In this document: in pieces, positions 25,636 through 33,948 of the stretch
Position numbering within the stretch: position 1 is the first letter of the stretch
How the letters are laid out: each line of letters begins with the position of its first letter
Assembly: GCF_024298865.1 (NCBI RefSeq)
Contig: NZ_CP101161.1
Coordinates: 3,555,227 to 3,619,226 of the forward strand
Direction of reading: 5' to 3'
Source of the DNA: Halorarius halobius
GTDB lineage: Archaea; Halobacteriota; Halobacteria; Halobacteriales; Haloarculaceae
DNA: 64,000 bases
Made by a program: the position numbers and the translations under genes
The notes under the pieces: model-generated
Seen by the model: the letters and a program-made list of their open reading frames with translations, nothing else
What the model was told of the DNA's origin: nothing
The model's database searches: none

Positions 25636-26073
25636 CTATTCGTGAGTTCCTTCACGCGCTTCTAACGCTTCTAACCGCTTTGTGTTCTCCTCCATCCGCC
25701 GATAGAGATTCGTGCTCACGTACTCGTGAGTTTCCTCAATTGTCGCTTGTAACTCGTCGAGTTTCTCTGCGAGCTCCACCACGTCCACTTTTGTCCGCTC
25801 CGGTTGCCGGTCGTGCGAGACAAGCGACTTCGCTTCTCGGAGTTTATCCTCAGGGATAACCGCGATTTTCATCCTTGACCCCGACTGCGACGGAATCTCT
25901 GACCGCTCAATCTCGATGATGCTATGACGCTCCAACTTTCGGAACTGATGGTGTAACTGGCCTTCAGTCAAGTCCGTTCGTCGCCGAATTGCCGCGGTAT
26001 CCGCTCGCCCGTCCTCTTCGAGAATCGCGCCGACGAATTGGCGCGTTTCCTCGGTCTGGTTAATGCGGTTCAT
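25636..26073 (-). CDS. winged-helix regulator with C-terminal coiled coil
   Basis: 145 aa. Residues 5-65 form a winged-helix pattern (TRQFVGAILEEDGRADTAAI, then LTEGQLHHQFRKLERHSIIE). Residues about 95-140 are a leucine/charged coiled coil (ELAEKLDELQATIEETHEYV). The architecture is that of small haloarchaeal dimeric repressors and parallels the longer protein at 7725. Probably an element regulator; target unknown. Confidence 0.6.
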   Translation of the reverse strand: MNRINQTEETRQFVGAILEEDGRADTAAIRRRTDLTEGQLHHQFRKLERHSIIEIERSEIPSQSGSRMKIAVIPEDKLREAKSLVSHDRQPERTKVDVVELAEKLDELQATIEETHEYVSTNLYRRMEENTKRLEALEAREGTHE

Positions 26074-26263
26074 ATTGGAATATCGTTAAGAAAATTGCAA
26101 AGGTGTATCGACGGCAAAGGGTGCGGAAGCATGGTGTCCCAGCCTTCGGCGGGGTATAATCCATAGCCTTGGTGAGAGGCTTCGATAGCCTATAGGAACC
26201 CGGAACGACTCTTTCCCTTGGACACACCCCCCTCAAGGAGACCGCACGCAGTTTGGTAAGCGT

Positions 26264-26398
26264 ATGAGCGACGAACAGAACCTGAATGAGATTCGCATAC
26301 CTGCCAACCGAGAGGAAGTAATCGATATGGCTGGCGCGGCACAAGACGAGAAAAGGAGCCCCCGCTGTTGCACAGGCTCGCCTGATGGAAGGCATTGA
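26264..26398 (+). CDS. possible 44-aa protein
   Basis: MSDEQNLNEIRIPANREEVI then DMAGAAQDEKRSPRCCTG. The leader TTGGTAAG-x(3)-ATGAGCGACGAA resembles the one before the gene at 31626, which suggests a shared expression signal. It could be a truncated zinc protein. Weak support. Confidence 0.3.
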   Translation: MSDEQNLNEIRIPANREEVIDMAGAAQDEKRSPRCCTGSPDGRH

Positions 26399-26418
26399 CT
26401 GACGAGTCCCACACCTGT

Positions 26419-26574
26419 CTACCCCGAAATCCGATAACGTCCTATCTCGTCCGACCCACAGTCCGGACATTCATCCGCGTCCGCAGAGAGATTCGCGCCA
26501 CACTGGCGGCACTCCACGACGACCTCTGTATCGTCACCGGAGAATAGCCGAGCGAGTACCGCGCGGACACCCAT
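26419..26574 (-). CDS. 51-aa zinc-ribbon protein
   Basis: Begins MGVRAVLARLFSGDDTEVVV and has CRQCGANL and CPDCGSDEI, a complete four-Cys ribbon. Very similar small proteins are common in haloarchaea (family knowledge). Function unknown; possibly nucleic-acid binding. Confidence 0.6.
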   Translation of the reverse strand: MGVRAVLARLFSGDDTEVVVECRQCGANLSADADECPDCGSDEIGRYRISG

Positions 26575-26735
26575 GGATTTTGAGATACCGGTGGCTATGA
26601 GTTAATCTTACTGGAGGCCCCTATTCACCAGAAATCCGGTGTGCTCGACCCGCAAACCCACCAAAGGCTTACGTTCGAAGATGATTAAATTTCGATTGGA
26701 AGGAACACTGTCACACGCTCCTTCCATCCCTTCCC

Positions 26736-26888
26736 ATGCCCGACGACACGCAGATACTCGGTCGCTGTCCGAATTGCGGCGAGCGCATCTCTACGGCGTG
26801 GCGTCTTATTGATTATGAGAAGGACGACGGCACCGAGGGCGTTTGGGCGGAGTGTCCGGCGTGTAGCGAGGTCGTCGCGCCGGAGTAG
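26736..26888 (+). CDS. 50-aa zinc-ribbon protein
   Basis: MPDDTQILGRCPNCGERIST then WAECPACSEVVAPE: two CxxC knuckles about 30 residues apart, the usual arrangement of short haloarchaeal zinc ribbons. Located 55 bp before the TRAM gene on the same strand and possibly cotranscribed. Confidence 0.6.
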   Translation: MPDDTQILGRCPNCGERISTAWRLIDYEKDDGTEGVWAECPACSEVVAPE

Positions 26889-26943
26889 CGGAGACAGCAG
26901 AGTCAAGTGTTCTCCGTCGTGTATCTCGTTCAAGACGCTACAA

Positions 26944-27357
26944 ATGGAAATTTCCGACCGACTTCGCTGTCTGTTCTCTACTACCGTCGAAGAGCGGGGC
27001 GACTCCTACGTTGTCGAAGTCCCCGAACAAGAAGTTCGACTTGGCGACCTTCAGCAGGGCGAGATATATCGTGTGGCTGTTCTCCCATCACCATCCGACG
27101 GCGAAATCAACGACACCGAGACAGAACCAGAGCGCGTGCGCGGGGCACCGAAGCCACCAGTCGAAGAGGGCGAACAGCGTACCGTCGAAATCGAAGATAT
27201 TGGCGACCAAGGCGACGGTATTACCCGGGTCGAGCGCGGTTTCGTCGTTATTGTTCCCGACACCGAACAGGGCGAGCGCGTCACCGTCGAGATTACCGAC
27301 GTGAGAGAGAATGTTGCTTTTGCCGAGGTCGTCAAGCGTGTGAGTTACTACGACTGA
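26944..27357 (+). CDS. TRAM-domain RNA-binding protein
   Basis: 137 aa from ATG 26944; the open extension to 26809 has the wrong composition. The C-terminal 65 residues form a TRAM beta-barrel: TVEIEDIGDQGDGITRVE, FVVIVPDTEQGERVTVEITD, then VAFAEVV. The N-terminal half (MEISDRLRCLFSTTVEERGD) is typical of haloarchaeal TRAM proteins. TRAM domains bind RNA; archaeal ones are thought to be chaperones or translation-linked factors. This copy lies in accessory DNA, directly before the duplicated leader of the nuclease gene. Confidence 0.8.
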   Translation: MEISDRLRCLFSTTVEERGDSYVVEVPEQEVRLGDLQQGEIYRVAVLPSPSDGEINDTETEPERVRGAPKPPVEEGEQRTVEIEDIGDQGDGITRVERGFVVIVPDTEQGERVTVEITDVRENVAFAEVVKRVSYYD

Positions 27358-27423
27358 CATCCGCTTTCTCCGAGATTCGTTCGCAGGGTTTGATAAGCCG
27401 CCGCTGTGACGTGACATGACAAG

Positions 27424-28512
27424 ATGAATAGGGACGCTGTGAGGGAGTACATCGAACAATCTGACGCCGTTCTCGAATCTTCTCCGCAAATGGACGAGGC
27501 TAACACGAAGGCCGCTGTTCTCCGTGATTTTTTAGACCTTCTCGACTGGCAAATCCCCGAGAACACCCAACTCGAATACTCCGTTGAAGCGTTCGGGCAG
27601 ACCTACAAGGTAGACTATGCCCTGATTCTCGATGGAACACCGGTCGCGTTTCTTGAAGCCAAAGGCGCGGACACAGCCCTGACTGCCGACCACGACGAAC
27701 AACTCTCGTCCTATATGATGAACAAGAACGTCAACTACGGGGTTCTAACGAACGGGAAGCAGTACCGCTTCTTTCAGCGCCGTGTAGACGCCTCGAACGT
27801 GGACGTTCAGAAGGTGGGCAACGTATCCCTTGAAGACCTACCTAACCGCCTCGCTGTTCTCAAGGCCTACGAGAAAGACGCTATCGAGTCCGGTGAGTCC
27901 GGCAAAATCCTTGGTCGAATCAATGAACTACGGGAAGCCCGGCGAACCCTCGAAGCCGATAAGGACGACTTGGCAGTCGAACTCTCGAACGTATTGGCGG
28001 ACGAGGTTTCTGATTCTATCTCGTCGCTCGCGGAAACACAGGCGAAGGAAATGATTGACCGGCTCGTCGCAGATATTGAGTCGGAGATTGACGCCGACGG
28101 GAAGAAGTCGAAGCGAGAAATCGCTGGTTCGCTCGGTGAAACGCCGGAAAAGGTAGAGGCTTCAGATGTAGACGGAGAGTATGTTATCGAGATACAGGGG
28201 GACGAAAGTACCCTCGTTGTTCTTGATGGTGACAACCAGAGCGACGTAATGGCTAACGCTGTAGACTATCTCATTCAGAATCACGACCTGATTTCGCGTG
28301 TCGAACCACTACCGTATGTCCCCGGAAATAAAAACGCCCTAATCAATAACCAGCCAGTTCATCCCGACGGTGAACGCGATATGAGAACATATCGTGAGTT
28401 GACAAACGGCTACTATCTGTTCACGAGTTTCAATAAGCGTGACAAGAAGCGCCATATACAACGACTGGCAGACAAATGCGACCTCGCTGTTGAATCAAGA
28501 GGCGAGTGGTAG
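27424..28512 (+). CDS. second HsdR-N-type endonuclease with a different C-terminal domain
   Basis: 362 aa. Residues 1-226 nearly copy the protein at 9183, with the same catalytic Asp64, Glu78 and Lys80 (YKVDYALI...FLEAKG). From about residue 227 the sequence is unrelated: SKREIAGSLGETPEKVEASD, then a domain with NAVDYLIQNHDLISRVEPLP and ELTNGYYLFTSFNKRDKKRH. The 54 bp before the start, including TTTGATAAGCCGCCGCTGTG, also match, so the duplication unit includes promoter plus nuclease domain. A modular nuclease whose targeting domain has been exchanged is inferred. The next frame (28506) overlaps the stop. Confidence 0.75.
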   Translation: MNRDAVREYIEQSDAVLESSPQMDEANTKAAVLRDFLDLLDWQIPENTQLEYSVEAFGQTYKVDYALILDGTPVAFLEAKGADTALTADHDEQLSSYMMNKNVNYGVLTNGKQYRFFQRRVDASNVDVQKVGNVSLEDLPNRLAVLKAYEKDAIESGESGKILGRINELREARRTLEADKDDLAVELSNVLADEVSDSISSLAETQAKEMIDRLVADIESEIDADGKKSKREIAGSLGETPEKVEASDVDGEYVIEIQGDESTLVVLDGDNQSDVMANAVDYLIQNHDLISRVEPLPYVPGNKNALINNQPVHPDGERDMRTYRELTNGYYLFTSFNKRDKKRHIQRLADKCDLAVESRGEW

Positions 28513-28802
28513 TCGATTCCGAGAGTATCGCCACCAAACGAATTACCGAAGCACATCACGCACCCGCGTCTATCACCTTCTGTATCCCCGACGAGCGCGG
28601 GCTGTCGCCCCGAACAATCGCGTTCGTTTTAGCGGAGAAAGCGAGTCGTGTCACTGTTCAGGCTGAAAGCCTCGGCTTCCTTCGGCCTTGGCGTCACGAA
28701 TTACGGTGGCGACGTGTGGGTCAAAGGCAACGACCTCGAAAGGTCGGTCTTCGTCGTGGAACTGCCGACAGCCGGGTGAGACGTGTCGCTTCCGTTCCGT
28801 GA
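28506..28802 (+). pseudogene. broken frame ending in a histidine-kinase ATPase remnant
   Basis: The frame starts at GTG 28506 and reads ITFCIPDERGLSPRTIAFVL, weakly HPr-like (Ser where the phospho-His would be). From about 28680 the +1-shifted frame reads GLGVTNYGGDVWVKGNDLER and SVFVVELPTAG to a stop near 28783. That is clearly the C-terminal end (G2 and last strands) of a histidine-kinase HATPase domain. The kinase remnant lacks all upstream parts, so this is a junction of fragments rather than a working gene. Confidence 0.55.
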
Positions 28803-28839
28803 GAGAAGATACAAGCCCGACGCATCCTACGATTCGAAT

Positions 28840-29049
28840 ATGGGAGAAAAGAATGTCGGTGGACGCGACCGACTCGCCCGCGCACTACTCGCCGCCCTGT
28901 TGACCATCGTAGCCATAAGCACGCTCCGGAAGGGCAAGCGCAAGACTGGCCTGCTGGCTCTCGTTGGAGCGTTCGGGTTTGGGTTCAACGCGACCACCTG
29001 CTTCTGCGGGCTGAACAAGACGCTCGGTATCGACACAACTGACGAGTAG
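28840..29049 (+). CDS. DUF2892 (YgaP-type) small membrane protein
   Basis: 69 aa from ATG 28840: MGEKNVGGRDRLARALLAAL begins with the characteristic K-N-V-G-x-x-D-R-x-x-R pattern of DUF2892, then two membrane segments (ALLTIVAISTLR and LLALVGAFGFGFNATT) and a short tail with CFCGLNKTLGI. Family members are integral membrane proteins, some fused to rhodanese domains; function not settled. Likely displaced chromosomal DNA within the accessory region. Confidence 0.75.
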   Translation: MGEKNVGGRDRLARALLAALLTIVAISTLRKGKRKTGLLALVGAFGFGFNATTCFCGLNKTLGIDTTDE

Positions 29050-29176
29050 ACGCCTACGCTGTGCGCTAATTAGAGCTTCGACGGATAGTAATTCAATTTA
29101 ACCAATGAGCGACTGGATAACTATTCTCTTGTTGGTTAATTCTGTATCTCGGAAACAGTCCGGACGAAGACGGTAA

Positions 29177-29506
29177 TCAACCACCAGTAGCCGACTCGTG
29201 GAACGACCTTCCGCTTCTGAACTCGGTCAGTTCCGATATGCGCTCTTCGAGTTCTTCGATTTCTTCGCGGAGTTCGTCCGCTTCCTCGCCTTCGGTGGCC
29301 GCGAGTTGGTCTTTCAGCCCTTGTAAGCGTGTCTCCTTCTCATCTTCGTCCACGTCGGCCTTTCGGACGTACTCGCTCTCTTCGATTTCGTACACGTCGC
29401 TCTCGGAGAGTTCAGTTACATCAAGCGCTTCGTCCACCTTGCCCGAATCGACAGTAGTCAGTCGTTCGCGCTCAATCCCTGCCGCCTCGAAAGCGTTCAG
29501 CACCAC
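29177..29506 (-). CDS. acidic coiled-coil protein, probably operon partner of 29573-30166
   Basis: About 109 aa from GTG 29506 (a GTG lies just before it too). N-terminus LNAFEAAGIERERLTTVDSG; residues 55-95 are a coiled coil (KDQLAATEGEEADELREEI). The frame continues open back to the stop of the upstream gene at 29573, so the true start could be earlier with an unusual codon. No enzyme motif. Function unknown. Confidence 0.45.
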   Translation of the reverse strand: MVLNAFEAAGIERERLTTVDSGKVDEALDVTELSESDVYEIEESEYVRKADVDEDEKETRLQGLKDQLAATEGEEADELREEIEELEERISELTEFRSGRSFHESATGG

Positions 29507-29572
29507 CTCGTCGTCTTTGAGCGAACGGTTTCGACGACTCGTCCGCTGAACCGACCCGAACCGACCGGATAC

Positions 29573-30166
29573 CTACTGGTCGTGATGGAGTCGGTCAAGA
29601 AGCACGCTCCGCACGTCTTGACGAAGGTCGTTCGCGTTGCGCTGTACGTCCGACAACAGGGTGTACAGATTCACGAGGCCGGGGGTTTCCACATCTTCGA
29701 GCGTGGCCACGTCGTGGCGTTCGAGCGCGTCAATGACCAACAGAGTGTCCGCATATAGGTCCAAATCCGGCTCTTGGCGCTCTTCGCTAGTGTCGTCAAC
29801 ATCCCCTCGGGCTTCCACCAACGGCGAGCCTGTTAGCGTCTCCGACTCGGTTAGCGTTCCCTCTCGGTCGTCTACCTCGAAGCGTGGGTGAAGGGACAGT
29901 ACGGTCGCGTAGGGTTCGGCATCCGGTGGGAGCCGGTCAAGGTCGAACCCGCCGTGGGCGTCTTGGATACGACGGTACAGTGTCTCGAACTGGTCTTTCT
30001 GGAGTGGAATGGTATCGTCGTCGTCGCGGTACTGAATCAGCACTCGATGTTCCTGAATATCGGTCACACCGAAGGCTTTCCGCGAGAGTGGGGTGATGAG
30101 GGTTGCCTCCGAGGGCAGTTCATCAAGATTGTCGAGTAAGTTCTGCCACGTTGAACTGAAGCTCAT
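29573..30166 (-). CDS. hypothetical protein
   Basis: 197 aa starting MSFSSTWQNLLDNLDELPSE. The first 100 residues contain AFGVTDIQEHRVLIQYRDDD and FETLYRRIQDAHGGFDLDRL, a compact alpha/beta region that recalls haloarchaeal hypotheticals of unknown role. The C-terminal half is helical. Transcribed in the same direction and about 65 bp before the coiled-coil gene at 29177. No membrane segment. Confidence 0.55.
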   Translation of the reverse strand: MSFSSTWQNLLDNLDELPSEATLITPLSRKAFGVTDIQEHRVLIQYRDDDDTIPLQKDQFETLYRRIQDAHGGFDLDRLPPDAEPYATVLSLHPRFEVDDREGTLTESETLTGSPLVEARGDVDDTSEERQEPDLDLYADTLLVIDALERHDVATLEDVETPGLVNLYTLLSDVQRNANDLRQDVRSVLLDRLHHDQ

Positions 30167-30214
30167 GCGAGCGGGTACGAGCGAACGGGATAAAATGTTC
30201 AGGTGGAAATCCCG

Positions 30215-30856
30215 TTACCAGATTTGCTCTGCGGTGCTATTCCGTGTTTTCGCGTCCGAGTGAAGGTACTTCATTGTCGCATTCAGGCCCTTGTGGCGCA
30301 ATTGCTCTTTCGCGTGGTGCGGGCCACCGTGGTTGGCCCAATATGTTGCCACCCCATACCGAATAGAGCACCACGAGATTTCAGTATGCTCAGGAATCGG
30401 AACGTCATCGCTCTCGATTATCTGGTGAGGGAGAGCGTTGTACGGTTTGGAACTGTATGGCGACGATTTCTGCGCTAGCCACAACTCGTCGCCGTCGTCG
30501 TACTTACCCATCGACGCCCGTTCACCAAGTCAGCGTTTCAGGGTATCCACCATCCGGCCCTTGATGATGCAGTTCCGTGCCTCGTTCTTCGTAGCTCCGT
30601 CTTTCGGGATGTTCGGTTCGTTGTCTTCGAGGTCCACGCACGAAGCCTCCACCCATCCAATCTCGATAGAACGTAGTCTGGTGTCGAACGTGACCGCTAT
30701 CATAGGCGTGTACTTCCGCGAGTTCGCTTCCCTGAACTCTGCCGGAACAACCTTCTCCTTGGGGATACCAAGCCACTGCGCTACGAAGGACTTCAGTTGA
30801 CAACATTCGTCGGATGACAAATCAGACGTGCGAGATACAGGGCGCATATCGGTCAC
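30215..30856 (-). pseudogene. tyrosine recombinase broken by an in-frame TGA
   Basis: Two frames in the same phase, 30530-30856 and 30215-30511, join into one catalytic domain: FDTRLRSIEIGWVEASCVDL and NIPKDGATKNEA (box I Arg and hairpin Lys), then TGA at 30532-30530 where a Trp would fit (LKR-stop-LGERAS), then ISWCSIRYGVATYWANHGGP and QLRHKGLNATMKYLH (Arg and Tyr present). The N-terminal core-binding domain is largely missing. This is a decayed integrase of the common haloarchaeal type, unrelated in detail to the cassette recombinases, and probably marks the end of an older integrated element. Confidence 0.7.
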
Positions 30857-30892
30857 GACACTGATTTCTCATTCGATGACTGACGGAATAAT

Positions 30893-31384
30893 ATGCCAAA
30901 TGACCAGTACCAGTACGAGTCAATTGGGGTAATTCGGACACCTTTTGAATCGCCGGAAGGGATGCCGATTCAACCAGCTGGAGCGGATACCGTAGAAGGA
31001 ACTGTCGAGGTAAGGGAGTCATACGCCGATGGGTTACAGGACCTAAGCGGGTTTTCCCACTGTATCTTGCTGTATCATTTTCACGCAGCTGCTGACACCG
31101 CTTCGTTGCAGGTTGAACCGTTTCTTGATAACGAAAAAAGAGGTGTCTTTGCTACGCGAGCACCACAGCGCCCGAATCAAATTGGTCTCTCTGTTGTTGA
31201 AATTGCTTCAATCACAAGCCCCGAAGTGACTGTCCGAGGAATTGATGTCGTTGATGAGACACCGTTGCTAGATATCAAACCGTTCGTCCCTGACTTCGAT
31301 GTTCCAGCTGATGTAGACACAGGCTGGCTCAACGCATCGAAGTCAACAATCAAATCCAAACAGGCGGATGAACGGTTCCTTTGA
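30893..31384 (+). CDS. trmO: tRNA m6t6A37 methyltransferase TrmO-like
   Basis: 163 aa. Seen: YESIGVIRTPFESPEGMPIQ at the N-terminus, then FSHCILLYHFH, VFATRAPQRPNQIGLSVVEI and LLDIKPFVPDFD. These are the hallmark blocks of the TrmO/YaeB (VirR) family beta-barrel enzyme, which uses S-adenosylmethionine to methylate t6A37 in tRNA. The length fits the stand-alone archaeal form. A housekeeping gene lying between two mobile-element remnants; it may be original chromosome or displaced. Confidence 0.85.
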   Translation: MPNDQYQYESIGVIRTPFESPEGMPIQPAGADTVEGTVEVRESYADGLQDLSGFSHCILLYHFHAAADTASLQVEPFLDNEKRGVFATRAPQRPNQIGLSVVEIASITSPEVTVRGIDVVDETPLLDIKPFVPDFDVPADVDTGWLNASKSTIKSKQADERFL

Positions 31385-31625
31385 TGGACCTACCCTCTGT
31401 ATGTAGCACGGTCGTTGAAATCTATCACCCACGGGGAATTTCAACAGAGACCGAATAGTAGCTTTTCACCGACGAGTGTTTGAGCGCCGCTTGGTGCAAC
31501 GGCTTGAACGCACTCCGTCGAAGGAAAGCCTGTTCTGAGGGCGGTGGGCGAAGCGCCCAGTCGACGCGGCGGCCCGCGTCGCAGTCGGCGAACCGTCTAA
31601 AATCGGCAAACCCCTTGGTAAGACT

Positions 31626-31865
31626 ATGAGCGACGAACCCGAGATAGAGTGGCCCGACGAACTCCAGTGTATCGAGTGCGGCGCAGTCGTCGGCGACGAC
31701 GGAGCAAAGATACAGTATGAGTCCCTCGTTACCCCGGTCGAACCCGAGATATACGCGTGGTGTGACGAGCACGCGCCCGAAACAGTCGAAGAAGAAGACG
31801 AACTATGGCAGAGCGTGAAGAAAGGAGAACTCATAGAGCAATCGCAATCGTGGGAGGACTACTGA
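31626..31865 (+). CDS. 79-aa zinc-binding acidic protein
   Basis: MSDEPEIEWPDELQCIECGA gives one CxxC; WCDEHAPE supplies Cys and His about 30 residues later, enough for a zinc site. The C-terminus is acidic and helical. Its leader (TTGGTAAGACT-ATGAGCGACGAA) resembles that of the small frame at 26264. The stop overlaps the convergent fragment at 31859. Confidence 0.5.
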   Translation: MSDEPEIEWPDELQCIECGAVVGDDGAKIQYESLVTPVEPEIYAWCDEHAPETVEEEDELWQSVKKGELIEQSQSWEDY

Positions 31866-32017
31866 GCGGCGAGAATCTCGTCGTAGAGTTCCTTCCGTCG
31901 TGCTCGCGTGAACTCTTTGAGCTCGCGTACGTGCTCGGCGTTGAGGTCGGGGTTATACTTGATACAATCCTGGGTCGTTAAGACGTGTTCAATATGCTTA
32001 CAGAGGCCGTCGTCGTC
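31859..32017 (-). pseudogene. 3' fragment of a gene cut by cassette B (SWIM-like Cys/His)
   Basis: The last 50 codons read DDDGLCKHIEHVLTTQDCIK then NAEHVRELKEFTRARRKELY to a stop at 31859. CKH-I recalls the end of a SWIM zinc finger. Upstream of about 32018 the frame enters cassette B and loses protein character, so only the 3' part of the gene is left here. The protein-like fragment on the same strand at 35646-35863 may be its 5' portion. Confidence 0.4.
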
Positions 32018-32424
32018 ATCGGTCGAGCTTCTTGGGTAAGAGGTCGGTCTTTTGCAGGGTATGTCTCCACCGAAATAGATTCGGAGAGTGATTGGACAAA
32101 CGTCTAATATAGGCCAGAATATAGAGCGGCGTATTGGGAAGAAACCCGACGCAAAATCACCCATTATTCTCGGACCGCGCGAGCAGTCAAAATCTGGCCA
32201 TGAGGCACAGAAGTGCTAAATTTTGGCTATTTAACTTCTTCTACTTTTTCAGTCCAATTTGATTCTAGTATATAGAGCCTTCTACTTTAGAAATTCCAAA
32301 AGTAGCCACACTTATACTGCATTCGACCGTTTGTAGGAGTAATGAAAACGAATGAATCGGCTGTGATTGACCCGAGCATAAACCTCTGTGAAATGCCGTC
32401 TTCCTTCCGCGAGGTGAATCACAA

Positions 32425-33582
32425 ATGAGTGCTGCTGACGACACCTCTCCGAAGGTCTCCGACCTGTCTGCGGAAGAGATGATGCAGATGTTCTCGGACA
32501 CGATGTCGGACCAACTGAATCCTTCACTCACATCGAAGACTCCGCAGGAGGCTGTGGACAAATACTTCCAGACTCGAAATTTGAAGGCCGGTACTGAAGC
32601 CACCCACCGTTCTGCCTTGTACAATCACTTTGTCGCCTGGTGTGAGGAGGTGAGAGGAATCGATGACATAAGTGAATTGACGGGCAACGACCTCGCAGAT
32701 TACCGCGTCTGGAGGCGAGAGAAAGCGCCGACGAAGGTGAAGAAACTACGACCTAAGTCCGAAGAAACGCAGCAGAAGATTCTTCGAGTGTTCATCAAGC
32801 GGTGTGAGCAGTGGGAATTCGTCAATCCCGGTCTACACGAGTACGTCCTCATACCGAAGGTCAGCCGAAGTGACGAGGTTCGAGATGAGATTCTCGATTC
32901 AGACACTGCGAAGCAAATACTTGATTGGCTTGCTCGGTACGAGTATGCGAGTCTTCACCACGTTATCTGGCTTCTCTACGCAGAAAGTGGAGCACGATTG
33001 GGCGGAATTCATTCGCTTGACGTGTCGGACTACGTGTCTCAGAGGGACGGTGGGTATCTGAAACTGAGACACCGACCGAAGACGGGAACGACACTGAAGA
33101 ATGGTGAGGAGGGTGAACGCGATGTCAGTATTACTCTGGGCATTTGTAACGTTCTGGATGACTACCTTGATGATAAGCGGGTGGACCAGACAGATGAGCA
33201 CGGTCGAAGCCCGCTGCTTACGACCACGCATGGGCGAGTTTCGAAGTCGACCATTCGCACGTACTTCTACGCGTGGACGCGTCCCTGCGCTATCGGTATG
33301 GAGTGTCCCTACGGTAGAGACCCGCGTGAGTGCGATGCCGCAAAGAGAAATAACTGGGCATTCAAGTGCCCAGACAGTCTGAGCACCCATCCGGTTCGGA
33401 AAGGGTATATCACGGCCAGTCTCAAGGATGCGATTCCAAAGATGGTACTCTCAGAGAGGTGCGACGTGTCCGAGAAGATTCTCGACCGGCACTACGACTT
33501 CCGGACCAAGCAAGAAAAGATGGAGGCCCGGATGAGGTTGATAAAGATGGCACACCAACAAAACCAGAAATATGGCGCATAG
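32425..33582 (+). CDS. tyrosine recombinase, 385 aa, left gene of cassette B
   Basis: Same length and domain plan as 12286-13443. Catalytic residues are kept: Arg in ESGARLGGIHSL, Lys in TTLKNGEEGER, LSTHPVRKGYIT, ILDRHYDFRT. The Cys insertion (CPYGRDPRECDAAK...KCPDS) is also kept. Differences are scattered and mostly conservative, with many silent changes in the DNA, which suggests selection for function after the copies separated. Leader motifs are shared with A. Confidence 0.9.
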   Translation: MSAADDTSPKVSDLSAEEMMQMFSDTMSDQLNPSLTSKTPQEAVDKYFQTRNLKAGTEATHRSALYNHFVAWCEEVRGIDDISELTGNDLADYRVWRREKAPTKVKKLRPKSEETQQKILRVFIKRCEQWEFVNPGLHEYVLIPKVSRSDEVRDEILDSDTAKQILDWLARYEYASLHHVIWLLYAESGARLGGIHSLDVSDYVSQRDGGYLKLRHRPKTGTTLKNGEEGERDVSITLGICNVLDDYLDDKRVDQTDEHGRSPLLTTTHGRVSKSTIRTYFYAWTRPCAIGMECPYGRDPRECDAAKRNNWAFKCPDSLSTHPVRKGYITASLKDAIPKMVLSERCDVSEKILDRHYDFRTKQEKMEARMRLIKMAHQQNQKYGA

Positions 33583-33767
33583 AGGCCTTTCCATCAAATA
33601 ATTCCACAGAGGGCACGAAACAGCAGATAGCGGAAGCTGAATCTTCCGACAGTAGTTGATAGTCTGACTGAAATCACAATGACCCTCATCGATGGTTTCC
33701 AGACATCCACTTTCGGAGCTGGTAGCGAGGGAGTAGATTTATAGCGATGAATCTCTTAACTGCTCGT

Positions 33768-33914
33768 ATGTCGACTGAATTCGCTCGGGAACCCGCTCAG
33801 TCAGAGGGAGACGATGAGCCCTCTGTACCGGTAGAGGTTCTCGAAGCGATTGATAACCTTGCAGAGGGCAACACCGCTAGCAAGGACGAAATCGAAGCCG
33901 TTCTCAAATTTTAA
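33768..33914 (+). CDS. cassette B cargo: antitoxin-like 48-aa protein
   Basis: From ATG 33768 (in-frame ATG 33747 also possible): MSTEFAREPAQSEGDDEPSV then EVLEAIDNLAEGNTASKDEI. Small, acidic and helical, ending 34 bp before the toxin-like gene on the same strand, the usual antitoxin-first order. No DNA-binding motif recognised, so the call depends on size and context. Confidence 0.45.
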   Translation: MSTEFAREPAQSEGDDEPSVPVEVLEAIDNLAEGNTASKDEIEAVLKF

Positions 33915-33948
33915 ACTTTTAAGTCGTATTACCGCCTCTTGAAGCTGT

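Noticed and set aside
29507-29572. Stop-codon readthrough joining 30166-29573 to 29506-29177
   Set aside because: The frames are in phase across a TAG, but the intervening 22 codons are Arg/Ser-rich and unlike either protein; two separate genes are simpler.
32018-32164. N-terminal part of the 101-aa minus-strand frame at 31859
   Set aside because: It lies in the conserved left end of cassette B and has no protein character; only the 3' fragment is plausible.
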